A DNA stretch of 6,244 nucleotides, taken from positions 1 to 6,244 of the forward strand of contig CAJJLI010000142.1 of the NCBI GenBank assembly GCA_905192625.1, in the 5' to 3' direction. The position numbers and the translations under genes are program-made. Of the stretch, positions 1 through 6,163 are shown piece by piece (within the stretch, counting starts at the first letter, position 1; each line of letters begins with the position of its first letter). This stretch comes from an uncultured Clostridium sp. Its GTDB lineage: Bacteria > Bacillota > Clostridia > Lachnospirales > Lachnospiraceae. The notes under the pieces were generated by a model. That model was not told the DNA's origin. It made no database searches and saw only the letters and a program-made list of their open reading frames with translations.

Positions 1-270
1 GAAAGTTATTGCCAGGCGTTTAACATGACAATTGGTGTATAAGTAGCCTCTGTAGGTGAAGGTACTCCTGCAGAAGTTGCTGGATTACACAAGGGTGATA
101 TCATTACTAATATTAATGGTAAAGATATTAAAAATTCAGAACAATTACAGAGTTTTCTAAGCTATACAAGAGCAGGCACAAAAGTTGAGTTAAAGGTTAG
201 TGTATTAGAAAATGGATCCTATACTGAGAAAACACTAGAAGTAACACTAGGTAGCCGTCCATCAAAATAA
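1..270 (+). pseudogene. HtrA/DegP-like serine protease, C-terminal PDZ fragment with an in-frame stop
   Basis: Frame 1 is open from the window edge and encodes the tail of a trypsin-like HtrA protease: ESYCQAFNMTIGV, a TAA stop at 40-42, then VASVGEGTPAEVAGLHKGD and the rest of a PDZ domain (DIITNINGKDI, then a strand-helix-strand tail ending GSRPSK) to a TAA at 268-270. HtrA proteins are extracytoplasmic, often membrane-anchored, quality-control proteases whose PDZ domain binds substrate C-termini; the catalytic domain would lie upstream of the window. Family members usually read GVYVASV here, so the stop replaces Tyr (TAT or TAC to TAA, one base). No ATG, GTG or TTG follows soon enough to restart the PDZ part. 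The reading frame after the stop is intact and conserved, so the change is recent, a sequencing error, or a truncation that leaves a protease without PDZ. Identification as an HtrA PDZ domain is secure; pseudogene status is less so. (No confidence was stated for this entry; 0 is a placeholder.). Confidence 0.
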
Positions 271-331
271 ATGTAGATATTAATATTTGTCCAGTGAATT
301 GTGATAACGAAATAAATGTAGATAGGAATGT

Positions 332-369
332 AAAAAAAGGAACGTCAGAATGAATGACGTTCTTTTTTT
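332..369 (+). terminator. Intrinsic terminator after the HtrA-like gene
   Basis: Perfect 8-bp stem GAACGTCA (340-347) and TGACGTTC (355-362) with a 7-base loop, followed by seven T (363-369). Seven A (332-338) precede the stem, so it could also stop transcription on the minus strand. It lies about 60 bases after the HtrA stop codon and separates that gene from the next promoter. Confidence 0.9.
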
Positions 370-418
370 GTTACTGATTCATATAAGTTCTAAAAGCTTT
401 ACAATATTAATGTTACTA

Positions 419-447
419 TTGAAAGTGTGTTATATTTACAGTATGAT
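419..447 (+). promoter_or_regulatory. Sigma-A-like promoter for the small DGPT-motif membrane protein
   Basis: TTGAAA (419-424), a 17-base spacer and TATGAT (442-447); each hexamer differs from the consensus by one base. It sits after the upstream terminator and about 85 bases before the proposed start codon, so the transcript would carry a leader of roughly 75-80 bases. An AAGGGG at 451-456 has no usable downstream start in a long frame. Confidence 0.7.
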
Positions 448-531
448 GATAAGGGGAATATTGGTATTTAATTGTAATTGATTATAGACACAAGTAGTAA
501 AAACTTAGAGATGAAACAGGAGGAAAATATT

Positions 532-879
532 TTGGAAAAGAACTATGGGTGGAAGTTTTGGAAGCATCTCATTCTCTCGATTGTTATTGTAATGATTACC
601 TTAATTAGCGATATCATTGCGCAGAAATTATATATATTGAAGGTATACATAGGTTTAGCAAATAAGTTCAATGGCATTGATATAGGGGATATAGCTAGTC
701 TTGGAATAATAGGTGCTTCAGATGGGCCAACATCTGTTTTAGTGAGTAGTGCTACAAGCCCAATTGAATTGTTATTTTCAAAAGTAATCTTATGTGTAAT
801 ACTATTATTGTTGTATTTTCCTGTAAAGGCAGGTATTAATATATTAAATCAAAAAAGAAATAATACACGTGAGGAATAG
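532..879 (+). CDS. Small membrane protein with the DGPT motif of Na+-translocating decarboxylase beta subunits
   Basis: Predicted 115-residue protein with two membrane segments (about residues 12-30 and 79-97) and a connecting stretch holding GIIGASDGPTSVLV (58-71). The GxxDGPTxxxV pattern is typical of the beta subunit of sodium-pumping decarboxylases (OadB/GcdB), where the Asp lies in the conserved ion-translocation region. The full beta subunit is over 350 residues with many helices, so this is at most a small relative or fragment, and no decarboxylase alpha or biotin-carrier gene lies nearby. No pump activity should be assumed. The start is chosen as TTG 532 because AGGAGG (518-523) lies 8 bases upstream. 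The frame is open from TTG 478, and ATG 511 is also possible, but neither has a good ribosome binding site and both would place AGGAGG inside the gene. The tail after helix 2 is basic (KAGINILNQKRNN), suggesting a cytoplasmic C-terminus. Function unknown. Confidence 0.7.
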   Translation: MEKNYGWKFWKHLILSIVIVMITLISDIIAQKLYILKVYIGLANKFNGIDIGDIASLGIIGASDGPTSVLVSSATSPIELLFSKVILCVILLLLYFPVKAGINILNQKRNNTREE

Positions 880-893
880 GATCAAAAATATGT

Positions 894-922
894 TTCACTC
901 GGATCTATTAAGTTAATATAGT
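894..922 (+). promoter_or_regulatory. Possible promoter for the HD-domain gene
   Basis: TTCACT (894-899), a 17-base spacer and TATAGT (917-922), matching the sigma-A consensus at 4 of 6 and 5 of 6 positions. Transcription would start near 929, giving a leader of about 125 bases that contains the 12-bp tandem repeat. There is no clear terminator between 879 and this point, so read-through from the previous gene is also possible. Confidence 0.4.
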
Positions 923-936
923 AGAATGGAAAAAGC

Positions 937-979
937 AAAGATAAAAGTAAAGATAAAAGTAAAGATAAAAGTAAAGATA
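937..979 (+). repeat. 12-bp tandem repeat, three full copies plus seven bases
   Basis: The unit AAAGATAAAAGT is repeated exactly three times (937-948, 949-960, 961-972), followed by a partial AAAGATA (973-979). It lies in the presumed leader of the HD-domain gene. One frame would read SKDK repeats, but it has no start codon and meets TAG at 922-924. Another runs from ATG 926 for 27 codons without a ribosome binding site, so the repeat is treated as non-coding. Perfect copies imply recent slippage. Confidence 0.9.
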
Positions 980-1055
980 TTGAAGCTTTATCTTATAGTT
1001 AGAGATTAGGTTTCATAATGAACTGGAAATCAAGAATATAGGAGAAACTTATTAT

Positions 1056-1718
1056 ATGGACGCAGATGATAAGAAGCAAATTGTTGAGAAAACTATTTGG
1101 TATGTTAGACAAAAGCTAGAAGGTGAGGGTTCAGGACACGATTGGTGGCATATTGAAAGGGTATATAAGAATGCGTTAAACATATCACGAAACGAAGATG
1201 CAGATGAGTTTGTAGTAAGTCTAGGTGCTCTTTTGCATGATATAGCAGATTTTAAATTCTATAATGGTGATACTGAAATTGGACCAAAAGTCGCAAGAGG
1301 GTGGCTTGAAAGTTTAAATGTTGATAAGGCTATAATTCAACAGATAGAAGAAATTGTTAGAAATGTCTCATTTAAAGGGGCTAAAGTCGAATCTACGATG
1401 GAAAGCCTAGAGGGGAAAATTGTACAGGATGCTGACCGATTAGATGCAATTGGGGCCATTGGTATTGCGAGAACATTCGCATATGGTGGATTTAAAAATA
1501 GAGAAATATATAATCCAGGAACTGAGCCGAAATTGCATGAGTCTTTTGAGGATTATGCAAAAAGTGATAGTCATAGCGTTAATCATTTCTACGAAAAGTT
1601 ATTATTGTTGAAAGATAGGATGAATACAGAAACAGGTAGGAAAATTGCAGAGAAAAGGCATCAATTTATGGAACTTTATTTAAAGGAATTTTTTGATGAA
1701 TGGGATGGTAAAAAATGA
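1056..1718 (+). CDS. HD-domain metal-dependent phosphohydrolase, YpgQ/YedJ type
   Basis: A soluble 220-residue protein of the HD superfamily, close in length and motif layout to Bacillus YpgQ and E. coli YedJ. Motifs in order: GHDWWHIERV (27-36) giving the first metal-ligand His (H32), LLHDIAD (59-65) with the defining H61-D62 pair, and QDADRLDAIGAIGIAR (124-139) giving the last acidic ligand (D125 or D127). The C-terminal third holds KLHESFEDYAKSDSHSVNHF and helices seen in this subfamily. HD proteins hydrolyse phosphomonoester, diester or pyrophosphate bonds with bound metal; YpgQ is reported as a nucleoside triphosphate pyrophosphohydrolase, so a cytoplasmic nucleotide-clearing role is plausible but the substrate is inferred. 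The start ATG 1056 has AGGAGA (1040-1045) 10 bases upstream. All HD ligands are present, so it should be active. It probably forms its own unit; the next gene has its own promoter. Confidence 0.9.
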   Translation: MDADDKKQIVEKTIWYVRQKLEGEGSGHDWWHIERVYKNALNISRNEDADEFVVSLGALLHDIADFKFYNGDTEIGPKVARGWLESLNVDKAIIQQIEEIVRNVSFKGAKVESTMESLEGKIVQDADRLDAIGAIGIARTFAYGGFKNREIYNPGTEPKLHESFEDYAKSDSHSVNHFYEKLLLLKDRMNTETGRKIAEKRHQFMELYLKEFFDEWDGKK

Positions 1719-1756
1719 GTGTAATAAAAAACTTAAGATGAGTAATCTTTAGTTTA

Positions 1757-1785
1757 TTGTAAAAATGTAAAACACATTCTATAAT
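1757..1785 (+). promoter_or_regulatory. Sigma-A-like promoter for the chemoreceptor operon
   Basis: TTGTAA (1757-1762), a 17-base spacer and a perfect TATAAT (1780-1785), about 40 bases before the chemoreceptor start. I see no sigma-D/FliA-type motif (TAAA with GCCGATAA), so the gene is probably not under flagellar-class control by this promoter. Confidence 0.65.
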
Positions 1786-1824
1786 ACTTATTTATAAGAA
1801 TAAAATGTACTTAGGAGGAGTGTC

Positions 1825-3255
1825 ATGGAACGGAATCACAAAAAAAATTGGATTATAATTATTTGCTGTATCGTAGTTCTAATTGGTTTAACGATATCAA
1901 AATACGGAGTGGGAGATAATACATTAAAGGCTTGTGTTTGTCTTATTGTATCTGGCATTGTGACTACATTAATATATCTATTAGTAAAAAAAGATATCAT
2001 TAAAGCCATAGGAATGATGTGGACAGTAGGTTTGGCTGCTTTAACGTATAGCGTAATCATTGGAGGAAGTTCAACTGCAGTATATGCTCTATATGTCATT
2101 CTTGGTTTGGCAACAAGCTATTTTGTTACAAAGTATATCTATATGGCTATTTTCCCTATCTGCGGATATATGTTTATTCTATCATTTATTAATCCGGAAT
2201 ATATTGAAGGAATGCCAAATTCAACGCTGGCAGGGGCATTAGGGAAAACGATTTTATTCGGGATTGTAACATGCATTTTGGCATTAACAACAAAACGTGG
2301 TGAAAAAATGGTCTTAGAAGCAAGAGAAATGCTTCAAAAAATAAAGGCACAAAATGAGCTCACATCCTTGACAGCCAAAGAACTTAACAATGCAGTAATC
2401 ACTGGAAATAATCGAATGGTTGGTGTTTCAGAATATGCTGAAAGCGTAAAAGAGTCTGCAAATCAAATTAATATGGCAATGGATAGTATGATGGATGGAA
2501 TTACAAATATCAATGAAAATGTTTATAATACTGTCACTGCAATCACACGTAATAAAGAAATAGCTAAAACATTGGATGAGAGTTTTACTATGGTAGCTAG
2601 TTCTGTAGATAAAGGGAACACCGGAGTAAAAAATGCGAAGCGTGAGCTTCATACCATGTCTGCGGAAGTAGGGGAGGCCTTATCAGTTACAGATGAATTG
2701 ATGGATCGAATGAATAGCATTCACACTATTTTAGACGAGATTAATGGGATAGCCAGCCAAACCAATCTGTTATCTTTAAATGCATCCATTGAAGCTGCTA
2801 GAGCAGGGGAACAAGGCAGGGGATTCGCAGTTGTTGCAGGTGAAATTCGAACACTTTCTGAAGGTAGCGTAAAAGCAGCAGCCAATATTCAAAAAATACT
2901 TTCAGATCTGCAACAGGTTGCTAGTAAAGTATCAGAAAAGATATCATCCGGGGCAGAGGCTGCCAGAGGTGGTGTTTTAGAAATGGATGTTTTAACAAAG
3001 CTTTTTGATGAAATACATATAACAACGAGAGATGCAAGAATGGTAATGGAAGAAGAACACGAGGTAATCGATAGGGTTAGTCTTGAAATTGAAAATATAA
3101 GTTCTGAAATGAATAATCTTGTAGCAGTCGGTGAAGAAAATACGGCAATGGTCAGTGCAATAAACGCTACGATTGACGAGCAAAATCTGGCTGTTAAGGA
3201 TTTAGAGGCACAGATGAGCAAAGTGAATACACTTGCTAATAATTTGAATGCTTAA
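1825..3255 (+). CDS. Methyl-accepting chemotaxis protein with a six-helix membrane N-terminus and no HAMP domain
   Basis: A 476-residue chemoreceptor. The N-terminal third has about six membrane helices (roughly 9-25, 34-54, 60-79, 84-101, 104-122, 138-156) joined by short loops, with a basic N-terminus (MERNHKKNW) expected inside. No extracellular ligand domain is seen. The cytoplasmic rest is the coiled-coil signalling domain, with the hairpin tip [20 protein letters not shown] (309-328) followed by [20 protein letters not shown] (329-348), the region that contacts CheA and CheW. The position of the aromatic residue in E. coli Tsr (IAFQTN) is Ser here. No HAMP domain is evident between the last helix and the coiled coil, and the protein ends LNNLNA-like without a CheR-docking pentapeptide. 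Input may come from within the membrane or from the cytoplasm; the ligand is unknown. AGGAGG (1813-1818) lies 6 bases before the ATG. A DUF2809 gene follows after 46 bases. Confidence 0.93.
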   Translation: MERNHKKNWIIIICCIVVLIGLTISKYGVGDNTLKACVCLIVSGIVTTLIYLLVKKDIIKAIGMMWTVGLAALTYSVIIGGSSTAVYALYVILGLATSYFVTKYIYMAIFPICGYMFILSFINPEYIEGMPNSTLAGALGKTILFGIVTCILALTTKRGEKMVLEAREMLQKIKAQNELTSLTAKELNNAVITGNNRMVGVSEYAESVKESANQINMAMDSMMDGITNINENVYNTVTAITRNKEIAKTLDESFTMVASSVDKGNTGVKNAKRELHTMSAEVGEALSVTDELMDRMNSIHTILDEINGIASQTNLLSLNASIEAARAGEQGRGFAVVAGEIRTLSEGSVKAAANIQKILSDLQQVASKVSEKISSGAEAARGGVLEMDVLTKLFDEIHITTRDARMVMEEEHEVIDRVSLEIENISSEMNNLVAVGEENTAMVSAINATIDEQNLAVKDLEAQMSKVNTLANNLNA

Positions 3256-3301
3256 GAGTTAATAGAGAGGAAGGAATCTTATTATAAAAGGTAATAAACC
3301 A

Positions 3302-3694
3302 ATGCAATTAAATATTAGAATTAAATATATATTTATCATCTGCTTTATTATTATAATCGGTTTGCTTTCAAGAAAGACACCAAGTATTCCATTGTTTGTC
3401 GGGGACATCCTATGGGCAGCTATGATATTTTATATGATGCGTTTTCTCTTTATTCAAACTAATTTTGAGAAGTTATTTATACTTAGCCTACTATTTTGTT
3501 ATTTCATTGAGGTAAGCCAATTATATCAGGCAAGCTGGATTAATAATTTAAGAAAAACAACCATAGGGGGATTAATATTGGGCCATGGCTTTTTGTGGTC
3601 AGATATTTTAGCCTATTCTTTTGGCGTTACGATTGCAACAATTATAGAACTACTAAAATGTAAATTAGCTTCTTTTAAGAAGAATAAGGAGTGA
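3302..3694 (+). CDS. DUF2809 family small integral membrane protein
   Basis: A 130-residue hydrophobic protein with about four membrane helices (roughly 8-22, 33-51, 56-75, 100-118). It carries the DUF2809 pattern: GLLSRK (20-25), VGDILWAAMIFY (33-44), YFIEVSQLYQASW (67-79), LRKTTIGGLILGHGFLWSD (83-101) and a final helix. The length is usual for the family, whose function is unknown; conserved Glu70, Gln73, Trp99 and Asp101 sit within or next to helices. It starts 46 bases after the chemoreceptor stop with no promoter or terminator seen between, so the two are likely co-transcribed. AAAAGG (3286-3291) lies 10 bases before ATG 3302. A stronger GAGGAAGGA (3266-3274) lies further up and would suit an ATT at 3281 in the same frame, which would add seven residues; ATG is preferred. 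The tail is basic (KLASFKKNKE), so it is probably cytoplasmic. Confidence 0.85.
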   Translation: MQLNIRIKYIFIICFIIIIGLLSRKTPSIPLFVGDILWAAMIFYMMRFLFIQTNFEKLFILSLLFCYFIEVSQLYQASWINNLRKTTIGGLILGHGFLWSDILAYSFGVTIATIIELLKCKLASFKKNKE

Positions 3695-3794
3695 AAGGTT
3701 AAGGATGTTTTATATCCAGATGATTATGATGAGAGTCATAGGGAATATCAAACAGTTCAATAGATGCTAGAATCCTTGCAGAATTATTAATTCC
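3695..3794 (+). other. First part of the 384-base gap: no gene, possible coding remnant
   Basis: No recognisable gene or terminator. The frame continuing after the DUF2809 stop reads KDVLYPDDYDESHREYQTVQ, TAG (3761-3763), MLESLQNY, TAA (3788-3790). The composition looks protein-like and the segment after TAG continues as a plausible helix, so this may be the tail of a decayed gene; I do not recognise the family. A 21-codon ORF from ATG 3705 overlaps it in another frame and is not convincing. Confidence 0.25.
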
Positions 3795-3823
3795 TTGACA
3801 AAAGTGAAATTATGGAATATTAT
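3795..3823 (+). promoter_or_regulatory. Near-consensus sigma-A promoter for the ABC-F leader
   Basis: TTGACA (3795-3800, perfect), a 17-base spacer and TATTAT (3818-3823, 5 of 6). Transcription would start near 3830, about 250 bases before the ABC-F start codon, giving a long leader with a short ORF and a terminator. A small inverted repeat, GAATT (3781-3785) and AATTC (3789-3793), touches the upstream edge of the -35 element. This is the best promoter match in the window. Confidence 0.75.
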
Positions 3824-3854
3824 AAAATTATATGTAAAAGAAAGGATACTCAAA

Positions 3855-3986
3855 ATGAATCGCATACTTAAATGGGTAAAATTGGAATCTATTATGATCG
3901 CGTTATTTTTCGTTAAGGGGATAAGTGTGTCCAAATTTAATAGATTTACAAGAAACCATATAGGTATTTTGAAGTATTCAAGTTAG
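3855..3986 (+). CDS. 43-codon ORF in the ABC-F leader, candidate leader peptide
   Basis: ATG 3855 is preceded by AGAAAGGA (3839-3846) with 8 bases between, about 25 bases after the predicted transcription start; the ORF ends at TAG 3984-3986. The product begins MNRILKWVKLESIMIALFFV, with a short hydrophobic stretch (about residues 12-20) and a basic second half (KFNRFTRNH). The frame is open further upstream to TTG 3795, but that TTG is part of the promoter -35 element, so it cannot be the start on this transcript. The ORF ends 42 bases before the terminator stem that precedes the ABC-F gene, so its translation could influence that hairpin. Known leader peptides of this type are usually shorter, so it may instead be a small membrane peptide or a remnant of a membrane-protein gene. 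No family recognised. Confidence 0.4.
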   Translation: MNRILKWVKLESIMIALFFVKGISVSKFNRFTRNHIGILKYSS

Positions 3987-3992
3987 ATATTT

Positions 3993-4011
3993 AATGATGC
4001 TATGAATCATT
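3993..4011 (+). repeat. AU-rich hairpin between the leader ORF and the terminator
   Basis: AATGAT (3993-3998) and ATCATT (4006-4011) form a 6-bp stem (7 bp if T3992 and A4012 pair) with a 7-base loop. It is weak and AT-only but for one G-C pair. It lies between the leader ORF stop and the terminator and could be part of an alternative leader fold. Confidence 0.35.
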
Positions 4012-4028
4012 ATAATAAAGTTGAAATC

Positions 4029-4058
4029 GCCCAAAGCTTATTGGCTTTGGGCTTTTTT
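4029..4058 (+). terminator. Intrinsic terminator directly upstream of the ABC-F gene (possible attenuator)
   Basis: Perfect 9-bp stem GCCCAAAGC (4029-4037) and GCTTTGGGC (4044-4052), a 6-base loop TTATTG, then six T (4053-4058). It ends 8 bases before the ABC-F ribosome binding site and 20 bases before its start codon. It may end the upstream operon, but its position downstream of a strong promoter and inside the presumed ABC-F leader fits an attenuator. Its minus-strand reading lacks a good T run, so it works for + strand transcription. Confidence 0.9.
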
Positions 4059-4078
4059 GCGTCCAAAAGGAGGATTTT

Positions 4079-6037
4079 ATGATAGAAATAGGTGTAAATA
4101 ATTTATCAAAATATTATGGAGCGACAAAGATATTTGAAAAGATAAGTTTTGAAATTCAAACTGGAGAACGAATTGGACTAATCGGTAGAAATGGATGTGG
4201 TAAAACAACAATCTTTAAAATTTTAATGGGCCTAGAGGATTATCAGGAAGGAGATATTAATTTTCGTAAAGATATCAAACTAGGATATCTAAATCAAATT
4301 CCTGTGTATCGTGAGGAAATAAAGACCATTGAGGTTATACGCATGGCATTTGAGAAGCTAAGTGCTATAAGTAAAGAAATGAAAGTGCTAGAAAAAAGCT
4401 TTGAGCAATTAGAGGGATTGGAACTAGAAAAATCAATCAATTATTACGGAAGACTATCTTCACAATATGAATTGGAAGGTGGTTATGAGTTAGAAACTAA
4501 GATTAATAAGATTACAGAAGGTCTTCAAATAACAGAAGATATAAAAGATTTGCCGTTTCAAAGTTTAAGCGGAGGCGAAAAGACGAGAGTGATTTTAGCA
4601 AAATTACTTTTAGAGGAGCCAGATCTTCTTTTATTAGACGAACCGACCAACCATTTAGATCTTGAAACCATTGACTGGTTGGAAGGTTTTTTAAAAGAAT
4701 ATAAGGGATCAGTTTTAATTATATCTCACGATCGATACTTTTTAGATCGTGTAGTAGGTAAAATTATCGAATTGGAAATTAGCCGAGCAAATATATATGA
4801 AGGAAGTTATAGCTATTATGTATTAGAGAAGGAGCGGCGATTCCTTATCGATTATAACCATTATGAAAATCAGCAAAAGAAAATTGAGCGTATGGAAAAC
4901 CAGATCAAACGTTACCGTATCTGGGGGAAAATGCGCGACAGTGAGGTCATGTATAAACGAGCAAAAGAATTAGAAAAACGTATGGAAAAAATAGAAGTTT
5001 TAGACCGTCCTATTTTAGATTCAAGAAAAGTGAAATTAGGGATGGATGTTGTTAATCGTACTGGAAAACTAGTTCTAGAAATAGAAAATTTGATAAAATC
5101 ATTTGAACAAAAAACGATACTTGATCGTGTTAATTTAAGTGTATTTTATCAGGAGAGCACTTGCATCATAGGAAAAAACGGGAGTGGAAAATCCACTTTA
5201 CTTAAATTAGTTTTAAGTGAACTTAAACCCGATGCAGGTGTGATAAAAATAGGTTCAGGAGTCAAGATTGGATACCTACCTCAGCATGTTGAATTTGAAG
5301 ATGAGGAGCAGACGATATTAGAATACTTTGCAAGGAAACATAATATCACAAATGAACTCGCTAGAGGGCAACTAGCAAAAGTATTATTCTTTAAAGAAGA
5401 TGTATTTAAAAAGATAAAGAATTTATCTGGCGGTGAGAAAAGTCGTTTAAAGTTATGTTCTTTAACCTTTGAAAAAGTGAATTTTATGCTACTAGATGAG
5501 CCTACGAATCATTTGGATATTGATTCCAGAGAGGTATTAGAAGAGACGTTGATTCATTATGAAGGAACGCTTTTATTTGTATCCCATGATCGTTATTTTA
5601 TCAATAAAGTAGCGGATAAGGTAATGGAGATTAAAGATTGCAATATAGAGATTTATGACGGTGACTATAATTATTATTTGAATGAATGCTTAAAAAGAAA
5701 GTTAGAACTTAATTTTGCGATAGAGTCTAAGGAAGAGAAAAAGCAGACAAAGAAATCAGATTATGTTAATACGTCAAATTATGTAGGGAAACAAAAGGAT
5801 ATAAGGAAAGAAACGAATACTGAGAAGCAAAGTAATGCAATGAAACAAAATAGTAAAAAAGTAGAATCGTTGGAAAGAAAAATAGAAGATTTCGAATTAA
5901 AGATACAATCATTAGAGGATGAAATGAATGCACATAATTCGGATACGGAGCGTTTGGCAAGCATTTTTATTGAGAAAGAAAATCTTAAAAAAGAGTTGCA
6001 GCTTTCTTATGAAGAATGGGAAAGGGCGTTGGTTTAA
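4079..6037 (+). CDS. ABC-F family ATPase, YdiF-like, with C-terminal coiled coil
   Basis: A 652-residue soluble protein with two ABC domains and no membrane helices. Domain 1: Walker A GRNGCGKT (36-43), signature LSGGE (163-167), Walker B LLLLDEPTNHLD (183-194) with catalytic E188, switch H217. The charged helical interdomain linker (about 245-311, with ENQQKKIERMENQIKRYR) is the P-site tRNA-interaction motif region of ABC-F proteins. Domain 2: Walker A GKNGSGKS (365-372), LSGGE (449-453), DEPTNHLD (473-480) with E474, switch H503. A Lys- and Glu-rich tail, with a coiled coil at about 593-652, is usual in the YdiF/Uup style. ABC-F proteins bind the ribosomal E site and act in translation; some displace antibiotics. 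The linker is not obviously extended, so resistance cannot be claimed from the protein alone. AAAAGGAGG (4065-4073) lies 5 bases before the ATG. All ATPase residues are intact. The upstream leader suggests attenuation control. Confidence 0.95.
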   Translation: MIEIGVNNLSKYYGATKIFEKISFEIQTGERIGLIGRNGCGKTTIFKILMGLEDYQEGDINFRKDIKLGYLNQIPVYREEIKTIEVIRMAFEKLSAISKEMKVLEKSFEQLEGLELEKSINYYGRLSSQYELEGGYELETKINKITEGLQITEDIKDLPFQSLSGGEKTRVILAKLLLEEPDLLLLDEPTNHLDLETIDWLEGFLKEYKGSVLIISHDRYFLDRVVGKIIELEISRANIYEGSYSYYVLEKERRFLIDYNHYENQQKKIERMENQIKRYRIWGKMRDSEVMYKRAKELEKRMEKIEVLDRPILDSRKVKLGMDVVNRTGKLVLEIENLIKSFEQKTILDRVNLSVFYQESTCIIGKNGSGKSTLLKLVLSELKPDAGVIKIGSGVKIGYLPQHVEFEDEEQTILEYFARKHNITNELARGQLAKVLFFKEDVFKKIKNLSGGEKSRLKLCSLTFEKVNFMLLDEPTNHLDIDSREVLEETLIHYEGTLLFVSHDRYFINKVADKVMEIKDCNIEIYDGDYNYYLNECLKRKLELNFAIESKEEKKQTKKSDYVNTSNYVGKQKDIRKETNTEKQSNAMKQNSKKVESLERKIEDFELKIQSLEDEMNAHNSDTERLASIFIEKENLKKELQLSYEEWERALV

Positions 6038-6074
6038 AAAATTATAAGATTTCGTTATATAATGCGGTTTAATA

Positions 6075-6086
6075 AGTTTATAAACT
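6075..6086 (+). repeat. 12-bp perfect palindrome
   Basis: AGTTTATAAACT reads the same on both strands, about 38 bases after the ABC-F stop. With no loop it cannot form a useful RNA hairpin; it could be a protein binding site or chance in AT-rich DNA. Confidence 0.5.
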
Positions 6087-6117
6087 CTATGATAGGTATT
6101 GTTCAAAATAAATTTTG

Positions 6118-6136
6118 GTACACATCAAATGTGTAC
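6118..6136 (+). repeat. 8-bp inverted repeat GTACACAT-CAA-ATGTGTAC
   Basis: Perfect 8-bp arms (6118-6125 and 6129-6136) around a 3-base loop, about 80 bases after the ABC-F stop. In RNA this is a stable hairpin, but no T run follows (TTCCTATAG), so it is not a standard intrinsic terminator. It may protect the 3' end of the ABC-F transcript or be an operator for a gene beyond the window. Confidence 0.75.
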
Positions 6137-6163
6137 TTCCTATAGAAGAATGAGTTATATGGT

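Noticed and set aside
875..909. Possible terminator AATAGGATC ... GATCTATT after the DGPT-motif gene
   Set aside because: The stem has a bulge, an 18-base loop and no T run, so it would not terminate efficiently.
926..1009. 27-codon ORF (MEKAKIKVKIKV...) through the tandem repeat
   Set aside because: No ribosome binding site, and the sequence is simply the repeat translated; it ends soon after the repeat.
1836..2099. Minus-strand open frames across the chemoreceptor and the ABC-F 3' end
   Set aside because: They lie opposite clearly coding sequence, lack ribosome binding sites and resemble no protein family; they are shadows of the real genes.
3705..3770. 21-codon ORF starting MFYIQMIMMRV after DUF2809
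   Set aside because: Although AAAGG lies 6 bases upstream, it is very short, overlaps a more protein-like frame and has no promoter of its own.
4011..4016. Perfect TATAAT just before the ABC-F terminator
   Set aside because: No acceptable -35 lies 16-18 bases upstream (TATTTA at 17), and transcription would begin within a few bases of the terminator stem. The 3795-3823 promoter is far better.
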